Shown piece after piece: positions 1 to 8,315 of a DNA stretch of 64,000 nucleotides (position 1 is the stretch's first letter; each line of letters opens with the position of its first letter). Below the pieces are notes generated by a model. It did not search any database. It saw only the letters and a list, made by a program, of their open reading frames with translations, and was not told the DNA's origin. Source of the DNA: Bacteroidetes bacterium GWF2_38_335 (GTDB taxonomy: Bacteria > Bacteroidota > Bacteroidia > Bacteroidales > GWF2-38-335); assembly GCA_001769535.1 (NCBI GenBank), contig MEOH01000015.1, positions 48,045 through 112,044 of the forward strand, given 5' to 3'. A program made the translations under genes and the position numbers.

Positions 1-418
1 TTCTGTGCGTTTGAAAAAGCACATAGAACCATTAATATCAGTGAAAAAAGAAAGTTTTTAATCATAGGTTAAAATTAAACATTTTGCAGCTATTTTCATC
101 AAAAATAAAAAAGAGGAATTTTCATTTCTGCTTTTTTTGATAAACAATAGCATTTATATTACTAAAACATCAATTACTTGTTTCTAATAGTTATTACCTA
201 TATGCCGGTAAAAATTGCCAAACATGAATCTCAGCTGCAAAAACCGCAATATGTTTAACAACAATGTACTTAAAAGACATCTAGTTATAACCTGTTAATA
301 GATAAGAATTTGAAAAAAGTATAATTTCTTGATAAAATACTATAATCTGACTTTTTTTTTTGATATTTGCATAATTCATAAATATTATCTAATATTATGT
401 TGCAAATTGTACACTAAT
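1..418. other. AT-rich stretch with no gene recognised
   Basis: No convincing coding region or RNA gene is visible before the universal stress protein. The reading frame of that gene stays open upstream to 329, but the extra 30 residues are rich in Phe, Ile, Tyr and Cys and do not resemble the family, so I treat them as untranslated leader. A weak promoter-like GATATTTG lies at 362-369 without a clear upstream box. Confidence 0.5.
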
Positions 419-1189
419 ATGGAAGAATTTAAAAAGACTATCGTTGTCCCATGGGACTTCAGCGAAAAAGCAGAATTTGCTTTAGCACATGCATTTTTGT
501 TAAAGCAAGGACAAGTGGGTATAACCCTTGTTCACATTGTTGAAAAGACTAATCAGATTGCAGAAATGCAAACTAAATTAGGCGAAGTAGTTGATAGAAT
601 TGAGAAAGAAAAGGGCTTTAAGCCCAAGGTTGAAGTCAGAAAAGGCAATATCTTCAAAGATCTTGGTCGCGTTGCCGAAGAGTTAAATGCAATCCTTGTT
701 GTTATGGGGGTGCATGATGTCAAGCTGAAAAGGGGTTTAAAAGTAGTTTTAAAATCTCCTGTTCCCTTTATTCTTGTTAAGGAAACTCCTAAACATGGAA
801 TTTATGACGAAATTGTAGTTCCGATGAACGAAGACAAGAAAAACAGGGTCTTGCTGAATTGGGTAATTATCCTTTCAAAATATTATAATTGTAATGTTGA
901 TATTTTAAAACCATTTATCAGCAGCAGCGTTAAAAACGAAAAGATGAGGGGTCAAATGTTTTTCATCAGGAAAAACCTCGATTCGAACGGTATTGTTTAC
1001 GGGATAAAAACAACAAAAAGGGATACTGATTTTTATGAAGAATCGTTTAAATTTCTTGATGAAATAGGTGCTGATATGATGCTACTTATGTCTCATAGTT
1101 TTAAGAAATTTGTTCGCAAAGTAGGAAACAACAATACTCCTATTCTTGTTTTGAACCCTATGAAAGCAAAAATGGGCGGATTCAACTAA
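419..1189 (+). CDS. Universal stress protein, two tandem UspA domains
   Basis: Cytoplasmic universal stress protein; such proteins bind nucleotides or respond to starvation and respiratory stress in other bacteria, and the ligand here is unknown. Counting from the ATG at 419, the protein is 256 residues. The first Usp fold begins at once (KKTIVVPWDFSEKAEFAL) and holds VVMGVHD in its later half. A second, more diverged Usp fold starts near residue 130 with YDEIVVPMNEDKKN and ends in TPILVLNP. An in-frame start exists at 329 but adds 30 atypical residues, so 419 is preferred. A strong hairpin terminator follows, so the gene is probably transcribed alone. Confidence 0.85.
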   Translation: MEEFKKTIVVPWDFSEKAEFALAHAFLLKQGQVGITLVHIVEKTNQIAEMQTKLGEVVDRIEKEKGFKPKVEVRKGNIFKDLGRVAEELNAILVVMGVHDVKLKRGLKVVLKSPVPFILVKETPKHGIYDEIVVPMNEDKKNRVLLNWVIILSKYYNCNVDILKPFISSSVKNEKMRGQMFFIRKNLDSNGIVYGIKTTKRDTDFYEESFKFLDEIGADMMLLMSHSFKKFVRKVGNNNTPILVLNPMKAKMGGFN

Positions 1190-1210
1190 CAGAATTAAAT
1201 TTTCATATAG

Positions 1211-1239
1211 AAGCTGCTTTTCAAGGCAGCTTTTTTTTT
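1211..1239 (+). terminator. Rho-independent terminator after the stress-protein gene
   Basis: AAGCTGC (1211-1217) pairs with GCAGCTT (1226-1232) around an 8-base loop and runs into a tract of T residues, 22 bases after the stop codon. Confidence 0.85.
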
Positions 1240-1286
1240 GCTGTTCATCAAACCAAATGATGTTTCTGAAAAACTTAAATCATATT

Positions 1287-1431
1287 AATTCTACTTTATA
1301 GACTAATAAATCAACCTGTTTTTACCCTTAATCCCTAAAGGGAACAGGTTGATTTTTCAGGATTCACCCTTTAGGGTTGGGGCAAAAATGCTGAAAAATA
1401 AAAGGAAACTTAAATGTGTTAAAGTAGAATT
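1287..1431. repeat. Nested inverted-repeat element
   Basis: Three nested palindromes fill this gap. The outer arms are AATTCTACTTTA (1287-1298) and TAAAGTAGAATT (1420-1431), perfect over 12 bases. Inside them AAATCAACCTGTT (1308-1320) pairs with AACAGGTTGATTT (1343-1355), perfect over 13, around CCCTAAAGGG at 1333-1342. A second CCCTTTAGGG follows at 1368-1376 and its flank. The layout suggests a small non-coding mobile repeat rather than a simple terminator. The right arm is close to the next gene's promoter. Confidence 0.5.
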
Positions 1432-1435
1432 AAAC

Positions 1436-1443
1436 TATTTTTG
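1436..1443 (+). promoter_or_regulatory. Candidate -7 promoter element
   Basis: TATTTTTG fits the Bacteroidota -7 consensus TAnnTTTG and lies 30 bases before the ATG at 1474. The upstream -33 box is weak. Confidence 0.35.
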
Positions 1444-1473
1444 CGTTGAATTATACAATGAAATTATAAAAAG

Positions 1474-2310
1474 ATGAAAAAAATAAAATCCATAAAAACA
1501 CAGTTTTCCAATAAATTTGGTAAAAATAAAGATTTCATTAATTCAATTATTATCTATAATGAATCGGGAAGCATCACTGAAGAATCACATTTTAGCGGTC
1601 CTGATGAAATCGAAAGCAGGGTTGAATACAAATACAATGACCAGGGAAAAGTCGTTGAGGAAACAAATTACATGGAAAATAATGAATTTACCGAAAAAGT
1701 CAGATACACCAGAAACGATGAAGGTGTTGCGGTAAAAATTGAAATTGATTATTCAGATGGTTCAAAATCTGTCAAAATTATTGAAAGAAACGACAACAGC
1801 GAAATTGTCACAACCTATGATGAAGAAAACCAAATAGAAGCAAAAGAAATAAGAGAATACAACGAAAAAGGCAAACTAATTGCAAAAACTTCATTTGATG
1901 AAAACGGAGAAATTGAGGAAAAAGAGTTGTATGAGTATGACGAGAATGAAAATCTTGTACAGAAAACAGAATTAAATGAGGAAGACAAGCCAGAAATAAC
2001 AAGCCGGTATTTCTATAATGAAAAAAATGAGCCTGAAAGAATTGTCAGTCTGAATTCTGCCGGTCAGCGCATCGATGAAATAAAAATCATGTACGATGAA
2101 ACCGGAAGGGTAACTGAACAAATATACGGAACCCGGTTTATAATCAGGAATGAATACAACGATGAGGAAAAAACCAGAACAGAAAGCAGATATATGTACT
2201 CCGGTGAACTTGATCATCAAACAATATATAAGTACAACGAAGATGGAACCATCGCAAGTGAAGACAGCATTCTTAACTCCCTCACTTATATTTATGAGTA
2301 TTTTGATTAA
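1474..2310 (+). CDS. YD-repeat-like hypothetical protein
   Basis: A 278-residue, very acidic protein of unknown function. From about residue 45 to the end it consists of short repeats of roughly 20-25 residues with the pattern Tyr-Asn/Asp-Glu-x-Gly-x-(hydrophobic), for example YKYNDQGKVVEE, REYNEKGKLIAK and YEYDENENLVQK. This is the signature of RHS/YD-type beta-strand repeats, here without the toxin or shell domains of Rhs proteins. No signal peptide is visible, so it looks cytoplasmic. It ends 17 bases before mqnE and probably shares its transcript. The function cannot be inferred from the sequence. Confidence 0.6.
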   Translation: MKKIKSIKTQFSNKFGKNKDFINSIIIYNESGSITEESHFSGPDEIESRVEYKYNDQGKVVEETNYMENNEFTEKVRYTRNDEGVAVKIEIDYSDGSKSVKIIERNDNSEIVTTYDEENQIEAKEIREYNEKGKLIAKTSFDENGEIEEKELYEYDENENLVQKTELNEEDKPEITSRYFYNEKNEPERIVSLNSAGQRIDEIKIMYDETGRVTEQIYGTRFIIRNEYNDEEKTRTESRYMYSGELDHQTIYKYNEDGTIASEDSILNSLTYIYEYFD

Positions 2311-2327
2311 AAAGAATCTATGCTGAA

Positions 2328-3416
2328 ATGGATATAAAAACTCAGAATATATTTGAAAAAATCAAAACCGGCAAAAGAATTAATGCCGACGAAGGTTTAT
2401 TTTTATATGAGCACGCCGATTTGGCTGAACTGGGATTAATGGCAGACTTTATAAAAAGACAAAAATTTGAAAATAAAGTTTTTTTTAACCGGAATTTCCA
2501 CCTTGAGCCAACAAATGTATGCATTCATGGTTGCAAGTTCTGTTCATATTCAAGAAAACAGGGTGAGCAGGGTTCATGGGAGCTTTCAATGGAAGAACTG
2601 CTGGAAACTGTAAAAAAATATGCCGACAAACGCGTTACAGAAGTTCATGTTGTCGGAGGCGTGCACCCAGATCGCGATCTGAATTATTATTGCCAATTAA
2701 TTGCCGGAATAAAATCCATTTTGCCTGAAATTCATATTAAGGCCTTTACTGCAGTTGAATTAGACTATATGTTTAAAAAAGGAAAAATTTCAGCAGAGGA
2801 AGGACTGAAAAAGTTAAAAAACTGCGGATTAAATTCAATTCCGGGCGGAGGTGCCGAGATTTTCGATCCACAGATAAGGAAAAAAGTCTGTCATGAAAAA
2901 TCCGATTCCACCACATGGCTTGCAATACATCAAAAGGCACATTTATTAGGAATACCATCAAATGCCACCATGCTTTACGGTCATATTGAAGACTATTCTC
3001 ACCGCATTGACCATCTCCAAAAATTAAGAGAACTTCAGGACTTAACTAATGGGTTTAATGCATTTATTCCATTAAAATTCAAAAATAAAAACAACCTGCT
3101 ATCGGGTATTAGGGAAGTAAATTACACAGAGGAGTTAAGGAATTATGCTGTTTCGAGAATTTTCCTTGACAACATCCCTCACATTAAAGCATACTGGCCA
3201 ATGTCGGGTAAGGATTTAGCCCTGCTTTCCTTATCATTTGGAGCAGATGATATGGATGGAACCATTGATGACTCAACCAAAATTTATTCAATGGCAGGTT
3301 CAGAGGAGGCGAAACCCACATTGACAAGCAGTGTAATGATAAGGATTATTAAGGATGCAAGGCATACACCTGTAGAAAGAGACTCGGAATACAATGAATT
3401 ACAGATTTTTAGCTAA
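2328..3416 (+). CDS. mqnE: Aminofutalosine synthase MqnE (radical SAM)
   Basis: Radical-SAM enzyme of the futalosine route to menaquinone, which couples 3-[(1-carboxyvinyl)oxy]benzoate with S-adenosylmethionine to give 6-amino-6-deoxyfutalosine. The 4Fe-4S motif C-x3-C-x2-C is at Cys65, Cys69 and Cys72 in PTNVCIHGCKFCSYSRK. Family motifs follow in order: VHVVGGVHPD, IKAFTAVELDY, NSIPGGGAEIF, NATMLYGHIE, FIPLKF, DNIPHIKAYWPM and FGADDMDGT. These match MqnE better than the related MqnC. The 362-residue length is normal. No other mqn gene is recognised here. A weak hairpin-free gap of about 400 bases follows. Confidence 0.93.
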   Translation: MDIKTQNIFEKIKTGKRINADEGLFLYEHADLAELGLMADFIKRQKFENKVFFNRNFHLEPTNVCIHGCKFCSYSRKQGEQGSWELSMEELLETVKKYADKRVTEVHVVGGVHPDRDLNYYCQLIAGIKSILPEIHIKAFTAVELDYMFKKGKISAEEGLKKLKNCGLNSIPGGGAEIFDPQIRKKVCHEKSDSTTWLAIHQKAHLLGIPSNATMLYGHIEDYSHRIDHLQKLRELQDLTNGFNAFIPLKFKNKNNLLSGIREVNYTEELRNYAVSRIFLDNIPHIKAYWPMSGKDLALLSLSFGADDMDGTIDDSTKIYSMAGSEEAKPTLTSSVMIRIIKDARHTPVERDSEYNELQIFS

Positions 3417-3527
3417 AATGATTTTTGAATTTGCATGATTTTTAAACTCAATAATCCAATAAAAAACCATATTCAATGGGTAAAAAAAGATTATTAGTCA
3501 CTTTTTTGATTTTTTTAACAATTAAGA

Positions 3528-3559
3528 CTTGCATATCCGTTTTTTATTTCTTACATTTG
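3528..3559 (+). promoter_or_regulatory. Strong candidate promoter for a small RNA
   Basis: CTTG (3528-3531), a 20-base spacer and TACATTTG (3552-3559) match the Bacteroidota primary-sigma consensus TTTG-N19/20-TAnnTTTG closely. No open reading frame begins downstream before a hairpin-T-tract at 3739-3760. Confidence 0.5.
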
Positions 3560-3565
3560 TCATGT

Positions 3566-3760
3566 AATCATCATTGATTTTTTTAAAATTATTTCGTTAG
3601 TCAATTTAATTGATTATTATTCGGGCGAAAGCCACAAAATATTAAAACACACGTTCTTTTAAAAAATGTTCTCTTGCGGCGTACCTCTCTTTAAAGACTG
3701 ACACTATTCTCTCTATTATTCTACATAGCTATTTATTTGCCGCAAGGGGACTTTTTTTTT
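3566..3760 (+). ncRNA. Candidate small non-coding RNA of about 195 nt
   Basis: This intergenic stretch starts just after a good promoter and ends in a run of T. Visible structure includes TCAATTTAATTGA (3601-3613), a GGC-GAAA-GCC hairpin with a GNRA-type tetraloop around 3623-3633, and a long-range stem of CTCTTGCGGC (3671-3680) with GCCGCAAGGG (3739-3748, one G-T wobble). The last arm leads into GGACTTTTTTTTT. The size is compatible with 6S-type regulatory RNA, but I cannot demonstrate a 5'-3' closing stem, so the family is left open. Confidence 0.4.
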
Positions 3761-3820
3761 GTAGCAAGTCCTTGTTACGAAAACAAAATGAAATATCACT
3801 AAAGAAAAACAATCAGATTA

Positions 3821-4858
3821 TTACTCCTGTTTCAGCATTTTTTTAATGCCATCAGTCATAAAAACTTCATTTTTTGACTTTTCAGAATAAATTAGGTACA
3901 CCTCAATGCCTTTATGATTTTTCACAAACTCCCTGGTTTTTTCAAGTCCCAATACCATAAAGGCTGTTGCGTATGCATCAGCAGACATGCAATCTGCGAT
4001 CATAACAGTTGCGCTTAACAAATTGTGCTTCACAGGGTAGCCGGTAGCCGGATCAATGGTATGGCTGTACCTGATGCCGTCTTTTTCATAAAACTGACGA
4101 TAATTCCCGGAAGTTGCTATTGACACATCGGTCAAAGAAAGAATGGCCTGGGTTTGTCGGTTTTCATAACCTGAGTTGTCAAGGGGTTTATCTATTCCAA
4201 CCGACCATTTTGCCCCACCCGGTTTTGTTCCCGATGCCCTAACCTCTCCTCCTATTTCAACAATAAAATCTTTAATGTCATTTTCCAGAAGAAAATCTGA
4301 AATCACATCTACGGCATAACCCTGGGCAATTGCATTGGCATCAAGTTTCATTTCAGGTGTTTCTTTGGTAATTTTCCCATTTACCTCCTTGATTTTTTTG
4401 TAACCCACCAGTCCCTTTAAACTATCAATATTTAATCTGTCAACATCTACACTATCAATGTGTTTTGTTTTTTTTGCTCCAAAATTCCATGCATTGACAA
4501 GCGGTGCAACGGTTATATCAAATGCGCCATTTGTTTTTTCTGAAATTTCCATTGATTTTCTGAAACAAACCAGAAAATAATTGTCTGAAGTTTGATCAAG
4601 TTCATTGCGGTTGATTTTTGATATCACAGATGCTGAATCATAGACAGAAAGAGATTTGTTAAAATCATCAAGAATGGAATTTATCTCTTTTGAAAAATTT
4701 CTGTTTTCCTTATCGAAATATTTAACATGCAGCTGAGTACCCTGAGCAAAACCATCAATTACTATTGGATTCAAAGTTTCGCTTTCTTTATTAGCATTTT
4801 GGCTGCATGAAAAGAAAAACAGCGAAATGAAAAGTGACAGAAGAATTTTATTGATCAT
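3821..4858 (-). CDS. apbE: FAD:protein FMN transferase, ApbE-family lipoprotein
   Basis: ApbE-type enzyme that attaches FMN from FAD to a Thr/Ser of exported flavoproteins such as NqrB/NqrC or RnfG; its client is not in this window. Residues 1-18 form a lipoprotein signal ending in FFFSC. Core motifs appear in order: KLDANAIAQGYAVD, EIGGEVRASG, ATSGNYRQF, YSHTIDPATGYPV and DAYATAFMVLG, the last carrying the Asp/Thr metal-binding region near the C-terminus. At 345 residues the length is normal. It has its own textbook promoter and is separated from the upstream minus-strand gene by 65 bases. Confidence 0.92.
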   Translation of the reverse strand: MINKILLSLFISLFFFSCSQNANKESETLNPIVIDGFAQGTQLHVKYFDKENRNFSKEINSILDDFNKSLSVYDSASVISKINRNELDQTSDNYFLVCFRKSMEISEKTNGAFDITVAPLVNAWNFGAKKTKHIDSVDVDRLNIDSLKGLVGYKKIKEVNGKITKETPEMKLDANAIAQGYAVDVISDFLLENDIKDFIVEIGGEVRASGTKPGGAKWSVGIDKPLDNSGYENRQTQAILSLTDVSIATSGNYRQFYEKDGIRYSHTIDPATGYPVKHNLLSATVMIADCMSADAYATAFMVLGLEKTREFVKNHKGIEVYLIYSEKSKNEVFMTDGIKKMLKQE

Positions 4859-4876
4859 GCGTTTTTATTTTTGTTG

Positions 4877-4907
4877 CAAAGATAGTTTTTTGGAATATAA
4901 GCTCAAA
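4877..4907 (-). promoter_or_regulatory. Promoter of the apbE gene
   Basis: Read on the minus strand, TTTG (4907-4904), a 19-base spacer and TATCTTTG (4884-4877) match the Bacteroidota consensus exactly. The expected start is only about a dozen bases before the ATG at 4858. Confidence 0.6.
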
Positions 4908-4923
4908 GCTTTGCTCATTGATG

Positions 4924-5817
4924 TTATTCTGCAGTAATGTATGGTTCCAGTTTTTTAAATATTTCCTCATCAACAATGTTATCTTTAAGCAATGATTTTA
5001 CCTCTTTCACTTTTCCGGTAATTTTCACATATTCAATAAAATCGCGGGCGGTTTTTTTATTAAAGTAAGGCATTCTGATCAAATCCTTATATGTTGCATT
5101 ATTGATGTTTATTTTATTGATCTGAGCCGGGTCGGCTTTAACCTGATCTTTTATGCTACTATACTTTTCTTCGTCAATTCCATATACTTCCTTTAACTGC
5201 TCACAGCTTATGAACCCTCCCAACAAATCTCTGTACCTGATGATGCGGTTTGCAAACGAAGGTCCAATTCCTCTTATTTCAAGCAAATCTTCATAGGTCG
5301 CAGAATTTAAATCGACCATTACAGGTTCCCTTTTTGCCGTTGTATATTTTTCCTTATAATCCTGTTTTTTAAAATTTGGATACCTGGTGTTCTCAATCCT
5401 CACATAATTTTTAAGAAATTCAAACTGTTCGGGTGATATCCCGTAAATATTACCCAAATCTTCAGCATCAAAGAATTTTCCTCCCTTTGCCCTGAAATTT
5501 AGTATGGTTTTTATCTGCCTTTCCGACATTCCAAGTTTTTTCCATTCATCGGCTCCGATTTTGTTCGGGTCAAAATAAAAAAGGTCCGATTCTTTAATCC
5601 GCCAATTATCATTGTTTTCACCAAACTCATTTTGCAATGACATCTGCGCATAAAAATCATCCACTTCTTTTTCAAATTCCGTAAAATCCGCATGGTTTTT
5701 ACTTTCACCCAAAAACTCTGGAAGGATGATCATTACTGTTATTGCAGCAATCAGAAAAATTATTCCCGATTTTTCGCCACGGGTAAAATTGAGCCAGTCT
5801 CTGAGATAAGAATTCAT
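4924..5817 (-). CDS. Membrane-anchored helix-hairpin-helix protein (ComEA-like repeats)
   Basis: A 297-residue protein with one transmembrane segment near the N-terminus (about residues 17-35) followed by three helix-hairpin-helix modules. These lie around residues 85-135 (KLGMSERQIKTILNFRAKGG), 170-225 (DLNSATYEDLLEIRGIGPSF) and 235-292 (NINNATYKDLIRMPYFNKKT). HhH modules of this kind bind DNA non-specifically, as in ComEA; whether this protein takes up DNA or has another role is not known. The middle module best keeps the Gly-Ile-Gly hairpin. It is upstream of apbE on the same strand, but apbE has its own promoter. Confidence 0.8.
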   Translation of the reverse strand: MNSYLRDWLNFTRGEKSGIIFLIAAITVMIILPEFLGESKNHADFTEFEKEVDDFYAQMSLQNEFGENNDNWRIKESDLFYFDPNKIGADEWKKLGMSERQIKTILNFRAKGGKFFDAEDLGNIYGISPEQFEFLKNYVRIENTRYPNFKKQDYKEKYTTAKREPVMVDLNSATYEDLLEIRGIGPSFANRIIRYRDLLGGFISCEQLKEVYGIDEEKYSSIKDQVKADPAQINKININNATYKDLIRMPYFNKKTARDFIEYVKITGKVKEVKSLLKDNIVDEEIFKKLEPYITAE

Positions 5818-5901
5818 TTTGCTACATAATACATTACTTTGTAAATATATTACGTTAGTTTTAAATCTGCAAAAGAAACCCGGTTTTTATTTCTGAAAAA
5901 A

Positions 5902-6183
5902 TCAGTTGGTATCGTGATGAGGCCTGCTGTTTTCTGCAAGTTTGGCAATCATTGAGGCCATTTGCTGATTGGTTCTCACCACTTGTTCAGCAAACTGATT
6001 GAGTTCATTAATCTTACGCTCCTGATTTTTTACATCATCAGCTAGTTTCATACTTGATTTAGCGAGATGCTCTATTGTTTTGGCTGCAACTCCAAGAGTT
6101 TTTTCAAGTCCGATGATTTTTTCGGCTATTTCTCTATTGTTCTTACCAATCAATTCTTCAATTTTATTTATTCTTTCTTCCAT
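5902..6183 (-). CDS. Small coiled-coil hypothetical protein
   Basis: A 93-residue, mostly helical protein with heptad-like Leu/Ile/Val spacing along its whole length (EERINKIEELIGKNNREI, then ADDVKNQERKINELNQF). No signal peptide or membrane segment is seen. It is divergent from the PorE-like gene at 6286 and 84 bases upstream of the helix-hairpin-helix gene on the same strand. Function unknown. Confidence 0.6.
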   Translation of the reverse strand: MEERINKIEELIGKNNREIAEKIIGLEKTLGVAAKTIEHLAKSSMKLADDVKNQERKINELNQFAEQVVRTNQQMASMIAKLAENSRPHHDTN

Positions 6184-6251
6184 TATATATAATTTACAGG
6201 TATTTAATCACATTTTTAACAAACAGTAAGATATATGTGTTAAGTTTTTTT

Positions 6252-6259
6252 TATATTTG
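6252..6259 (+). promoter_or_regulatory. Candidate -7 promoter element for the beta-propeller gene
   Basis: TATATTTG matches TAnnTTTG and lies 27 bases before the ATG at 6286; the -33 box is not clear. Confidence 0.4.
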
Positions 6260-6285
6260 GTTTCTTAAATATTAACTATTGATCT

Positions 6286-7884
6286 ATGAATAAGTTCATA
6301 TTACTTTTTACAATATTAGCCATTTCCTTTCTAAATATTGATGCCCAGAAAGTAAATAAAAAGAAAGAATTTAAAGAAGCGACCCGTTTGATAGGGCTGA
6401 AAGACTATAAATCAGCTCAAAAGCATGCGAATCGATTATACCTTTTGGAAAAATCAAATGCAAATTTCAATTACCTTCTGGGTCTTTGTTTGTTAAACTC
6501 AGATCTTGAAAAGCCCCAGTCCATTCAGCATCTTGAAAGAGCTTCAGCAAGTGTTACAAAAGATTATATCTTTGAAGATCCCAGTGAAAAAAAGGCTCCT
6601 GTAATTTCTGTATATTACCTCGGCATGGCTTATCATTACAATAATGAATTTGATAAAGCAATTGAAACTGCCAATAAATATAAATCTCTGGTTAGTGATG
6701 AGGCAGAAAAACAGAATGCTGACCAGATAATCAGTTATTGCCAGAACGCCAAAAACTTCATCAAGGATCCCATTGATATTACCATTGAAAACCTGAAAGG
6801 AATCAATTCGGAATATGATGAGCACACACCTATAATTGCCGGAAATGAAGACCTGATGATATTTACATCCCGCAGACCGGGTTCAACCGGCAACCTTATT
6901 GCTGACGATGGCAAATACTTTGAAGATATTTATTTTTCCAGATTTGAAAACGGCAGTTGGTCGGCTCCTCAAAAGATCAGCAAAAACATCAACACTGATG
7001 CTCATGACGCGTCAGTTTGTATTTCCCCAGACGGTCAGGAACTTTTTATTTTTCGTGATGAAGATGGTGTTGGTAATTTATTCCATTCTTTTTATGACAG
7101 CACTGATTGGACAATCCCCAAAAGACTTGAATCAAATATAAATACTCAGTTCCGCGAAACACACGCGTCCTTCACATCCAATACTTTATACTTTACCAGC
7201 GACCGCAAAGAAGGTTCAGGAGGAAAAGACTTATATGTTGTTAAAAGACTTCCCACAGGGGAATGGAGTTTAGCCCAAAACATGGGAGAAACAATCAACA
7301 CTCCATTTGACGAAGAAGGTCCGTTTATCCATCCCGACGGCCAAACACTGTATTTCAGCAGTAAAGGTCACAATTCAATGGGCGGATACGACTTATTTTT
7401 CTGTCAGCTGCAACCCGACGGGACATGGTCGAAGCCTCAGAATCTGGGATATCCTATCAATACCACAGGCGACGATGTTTTTTATGTGCTTTCAAATGAT
7501 GGAAAAAGAGCGTATTATTCTTCCATAAAAAAGGAAGGACTTGGCGGAAGGGATCTTTACATGATGAACCTGCTTTCGTTGCCTGAGAGGTCAACCGTGG
7601 TTATCAAGGGTGTTGTCAGAATGGCCGGATCAGCTGATATTCCAAAGGATATTACCATTACAGTAACTGAGGTAAAAACAGGTGTGTTAATTGGCAAGTA
7701 CCGCCCCAACTCATCCACCGGAAAATACACCATAATTTTAAGAAACGGCAGGGAATATAAACTTGCCTGCGAAGCCGACAATTGTAAATTCAAGGAAGAA
7801 ATTTTAAAAGTTCCGGATGACGCTTCCTATTTCGAGCTAAGCAAACCAATTTACATGGATCCGCTGGGTATTATTGAAAAATAA
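6286..7884 (+). CDS. PorE-like TPR/PD40 beta-propeller protein without an OmpA domain
   Basis: Exported 532-residue protein. A signal peptide covers about residues 1-20 (ending NIDAQ). Helical TPR-like repeats span about 25-155 (DYKSAQKHANRLYLLEK, FDKAIETANKYKSL). A PD40/WD40-like propeller follows from about 165 to 430, with repeated blades such as HASFTSNTLYFTSDR, GPFIHPDGQTLYFSSKG and VLSNDGKRAYYSS. Residues 437-515 resemble a carboxypeptidase-regulatory fold. This order matches the type IX secretion component PorE, but the protein stops where PorE continues into an OmpA-like peptidoglycan-binding domain. It may be a shortened paralogue. Its last 34 bases overlap the convergent gene. Confidence 0.7.
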   Translation: MNKFILLFTILAISFLNIDAQKVNKKKEFKEATRLIGLKDYKSAQKHANRLYLLEKSNANFNYLLGLCLLNSDLEKPQSIQHLERASASVTKDYIFEDPSEKKAPVISVYYLGMAYHYNNEFDKAIETANKYKSLVSDEAEKQNADQIISYCQNAKNFIKDPIDITIENLKGINSEYDEHTPIIAGNEDLMIFTSRRPGSTGNLIADDGKYFEDIYFSRFENGSWSAPQKISKNINTDAHDASVCISPDGQELFIFRDEDGVGNLFHSFYDSTDWTIPKRLESNINTQFRETHASFTSNTLYFTSDRKEGSGGKDLYVVKRLPTGEWSLAQNMGETINTPFDEEGPFIHPDGQTLYFSSKGHNSMGGYDLFFCQLQPDGTWSKPQNLGYPINTTGDDVFYVLSNDGKRAYYSSIKKEGLGGRDLYMMNLLSLPERSTVVIKGVVRMAGSADIPKDITITVTEVKTGVLIGKYRPNSSTGKYTIILRNGREYKLACEADNCKFKEEILKVPDDASYFELSKPIYMDPLGIIEK

Positions 7885-8315
7885 TCGGGAATTTCGGAGA
7901 GAAATGAATATTTTTTTTCTTTGAGGTCCAGTTTGCAACAATAATGCTCCAAACCATTTGTTACAATCAGGTATTCAACTTGTAATTTAATATTATATCC
8001 GGCAATCTGTTCAAAAACTTTGTCGGTGATTTTTATTTCAGGAGCTTTGCATTCAATGATCATTATGGGAGCCGGACTTTTATCAAAAACCACGACATCA
8101 AATCTTCTGTTTAATCCGTTATATCTGATTGATCCCTCAACTGTTATGAGTTGCTGTGGGTAAGATTTCATTTCAGTGAGAAACCGCACAAAATTTTGCC
8201 TGACCCATTCCTCCGGGGTTAACACAACAAACTTTTTCCTGGATGAATCAAATATTAATTTTTTTCCATCCTTTTCAATAATTCTGAATTCAAATTCGGG
8301 CAGGTTTAACCGCAT
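7851..8315 (-). CDS. Orphan HsdR-N-terminal-type (PD-(D/E)xK-like) protein
   Basis: A 154-residue protein resembling the nuclease N-terminal domain of type I restriction subunit HsdR, but with no helicase, HsdM or HsdS. The segment RRFDVVVFDKS followed by IMIIECKAP gives the Asp and Glu-x-Lys of a PD-(D/E)xK active site, and YPQQLITVEGSI is also typical. Stand-alone proteins of this type are common in Bacteroidota near holA and have no assigned role. Here it is divergent from the amn-holA pair and overlaps the 3' end of the PorE-like gene by 34 bases. Confidence 0.8.
   Translation of the reverse strand: MRLNLPEFEFRIIEKDGKKLIFDSSRKKFVVLTPEEWVRQNFVRFLTEMKSYPQQLITVEGSIRYNGLNRRFDVVVFDKSPAPIMIIECKAPEIKITDKVFEQIAGYNIKLQVEYLIVTNGLEHYCCKLDLKEKKYSFLSEIPDYFSIIPSGSM

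Noticed and set aside
329..418. N-terminal extension of the universal stress protein
   Set aside because: The extra residues are Phe/Ile/Tyr/Cys-rich and unlike the family, while ATG 419 starts exactly at the Usp fold.
3566..3760. Firm naming of the RNA as 6S
   Set aside because: Size and promoter fit, but I cannot show the long closing stem between 5' and 3' ends, and the strongest stem pairs the middle with the 3' end.
7851..8315. Type I restriction-modification locus
   Set aside because: Only the N-terminal HsdR-like domain is present; no helicase part, HsdM or HsdS gene exists in the window.
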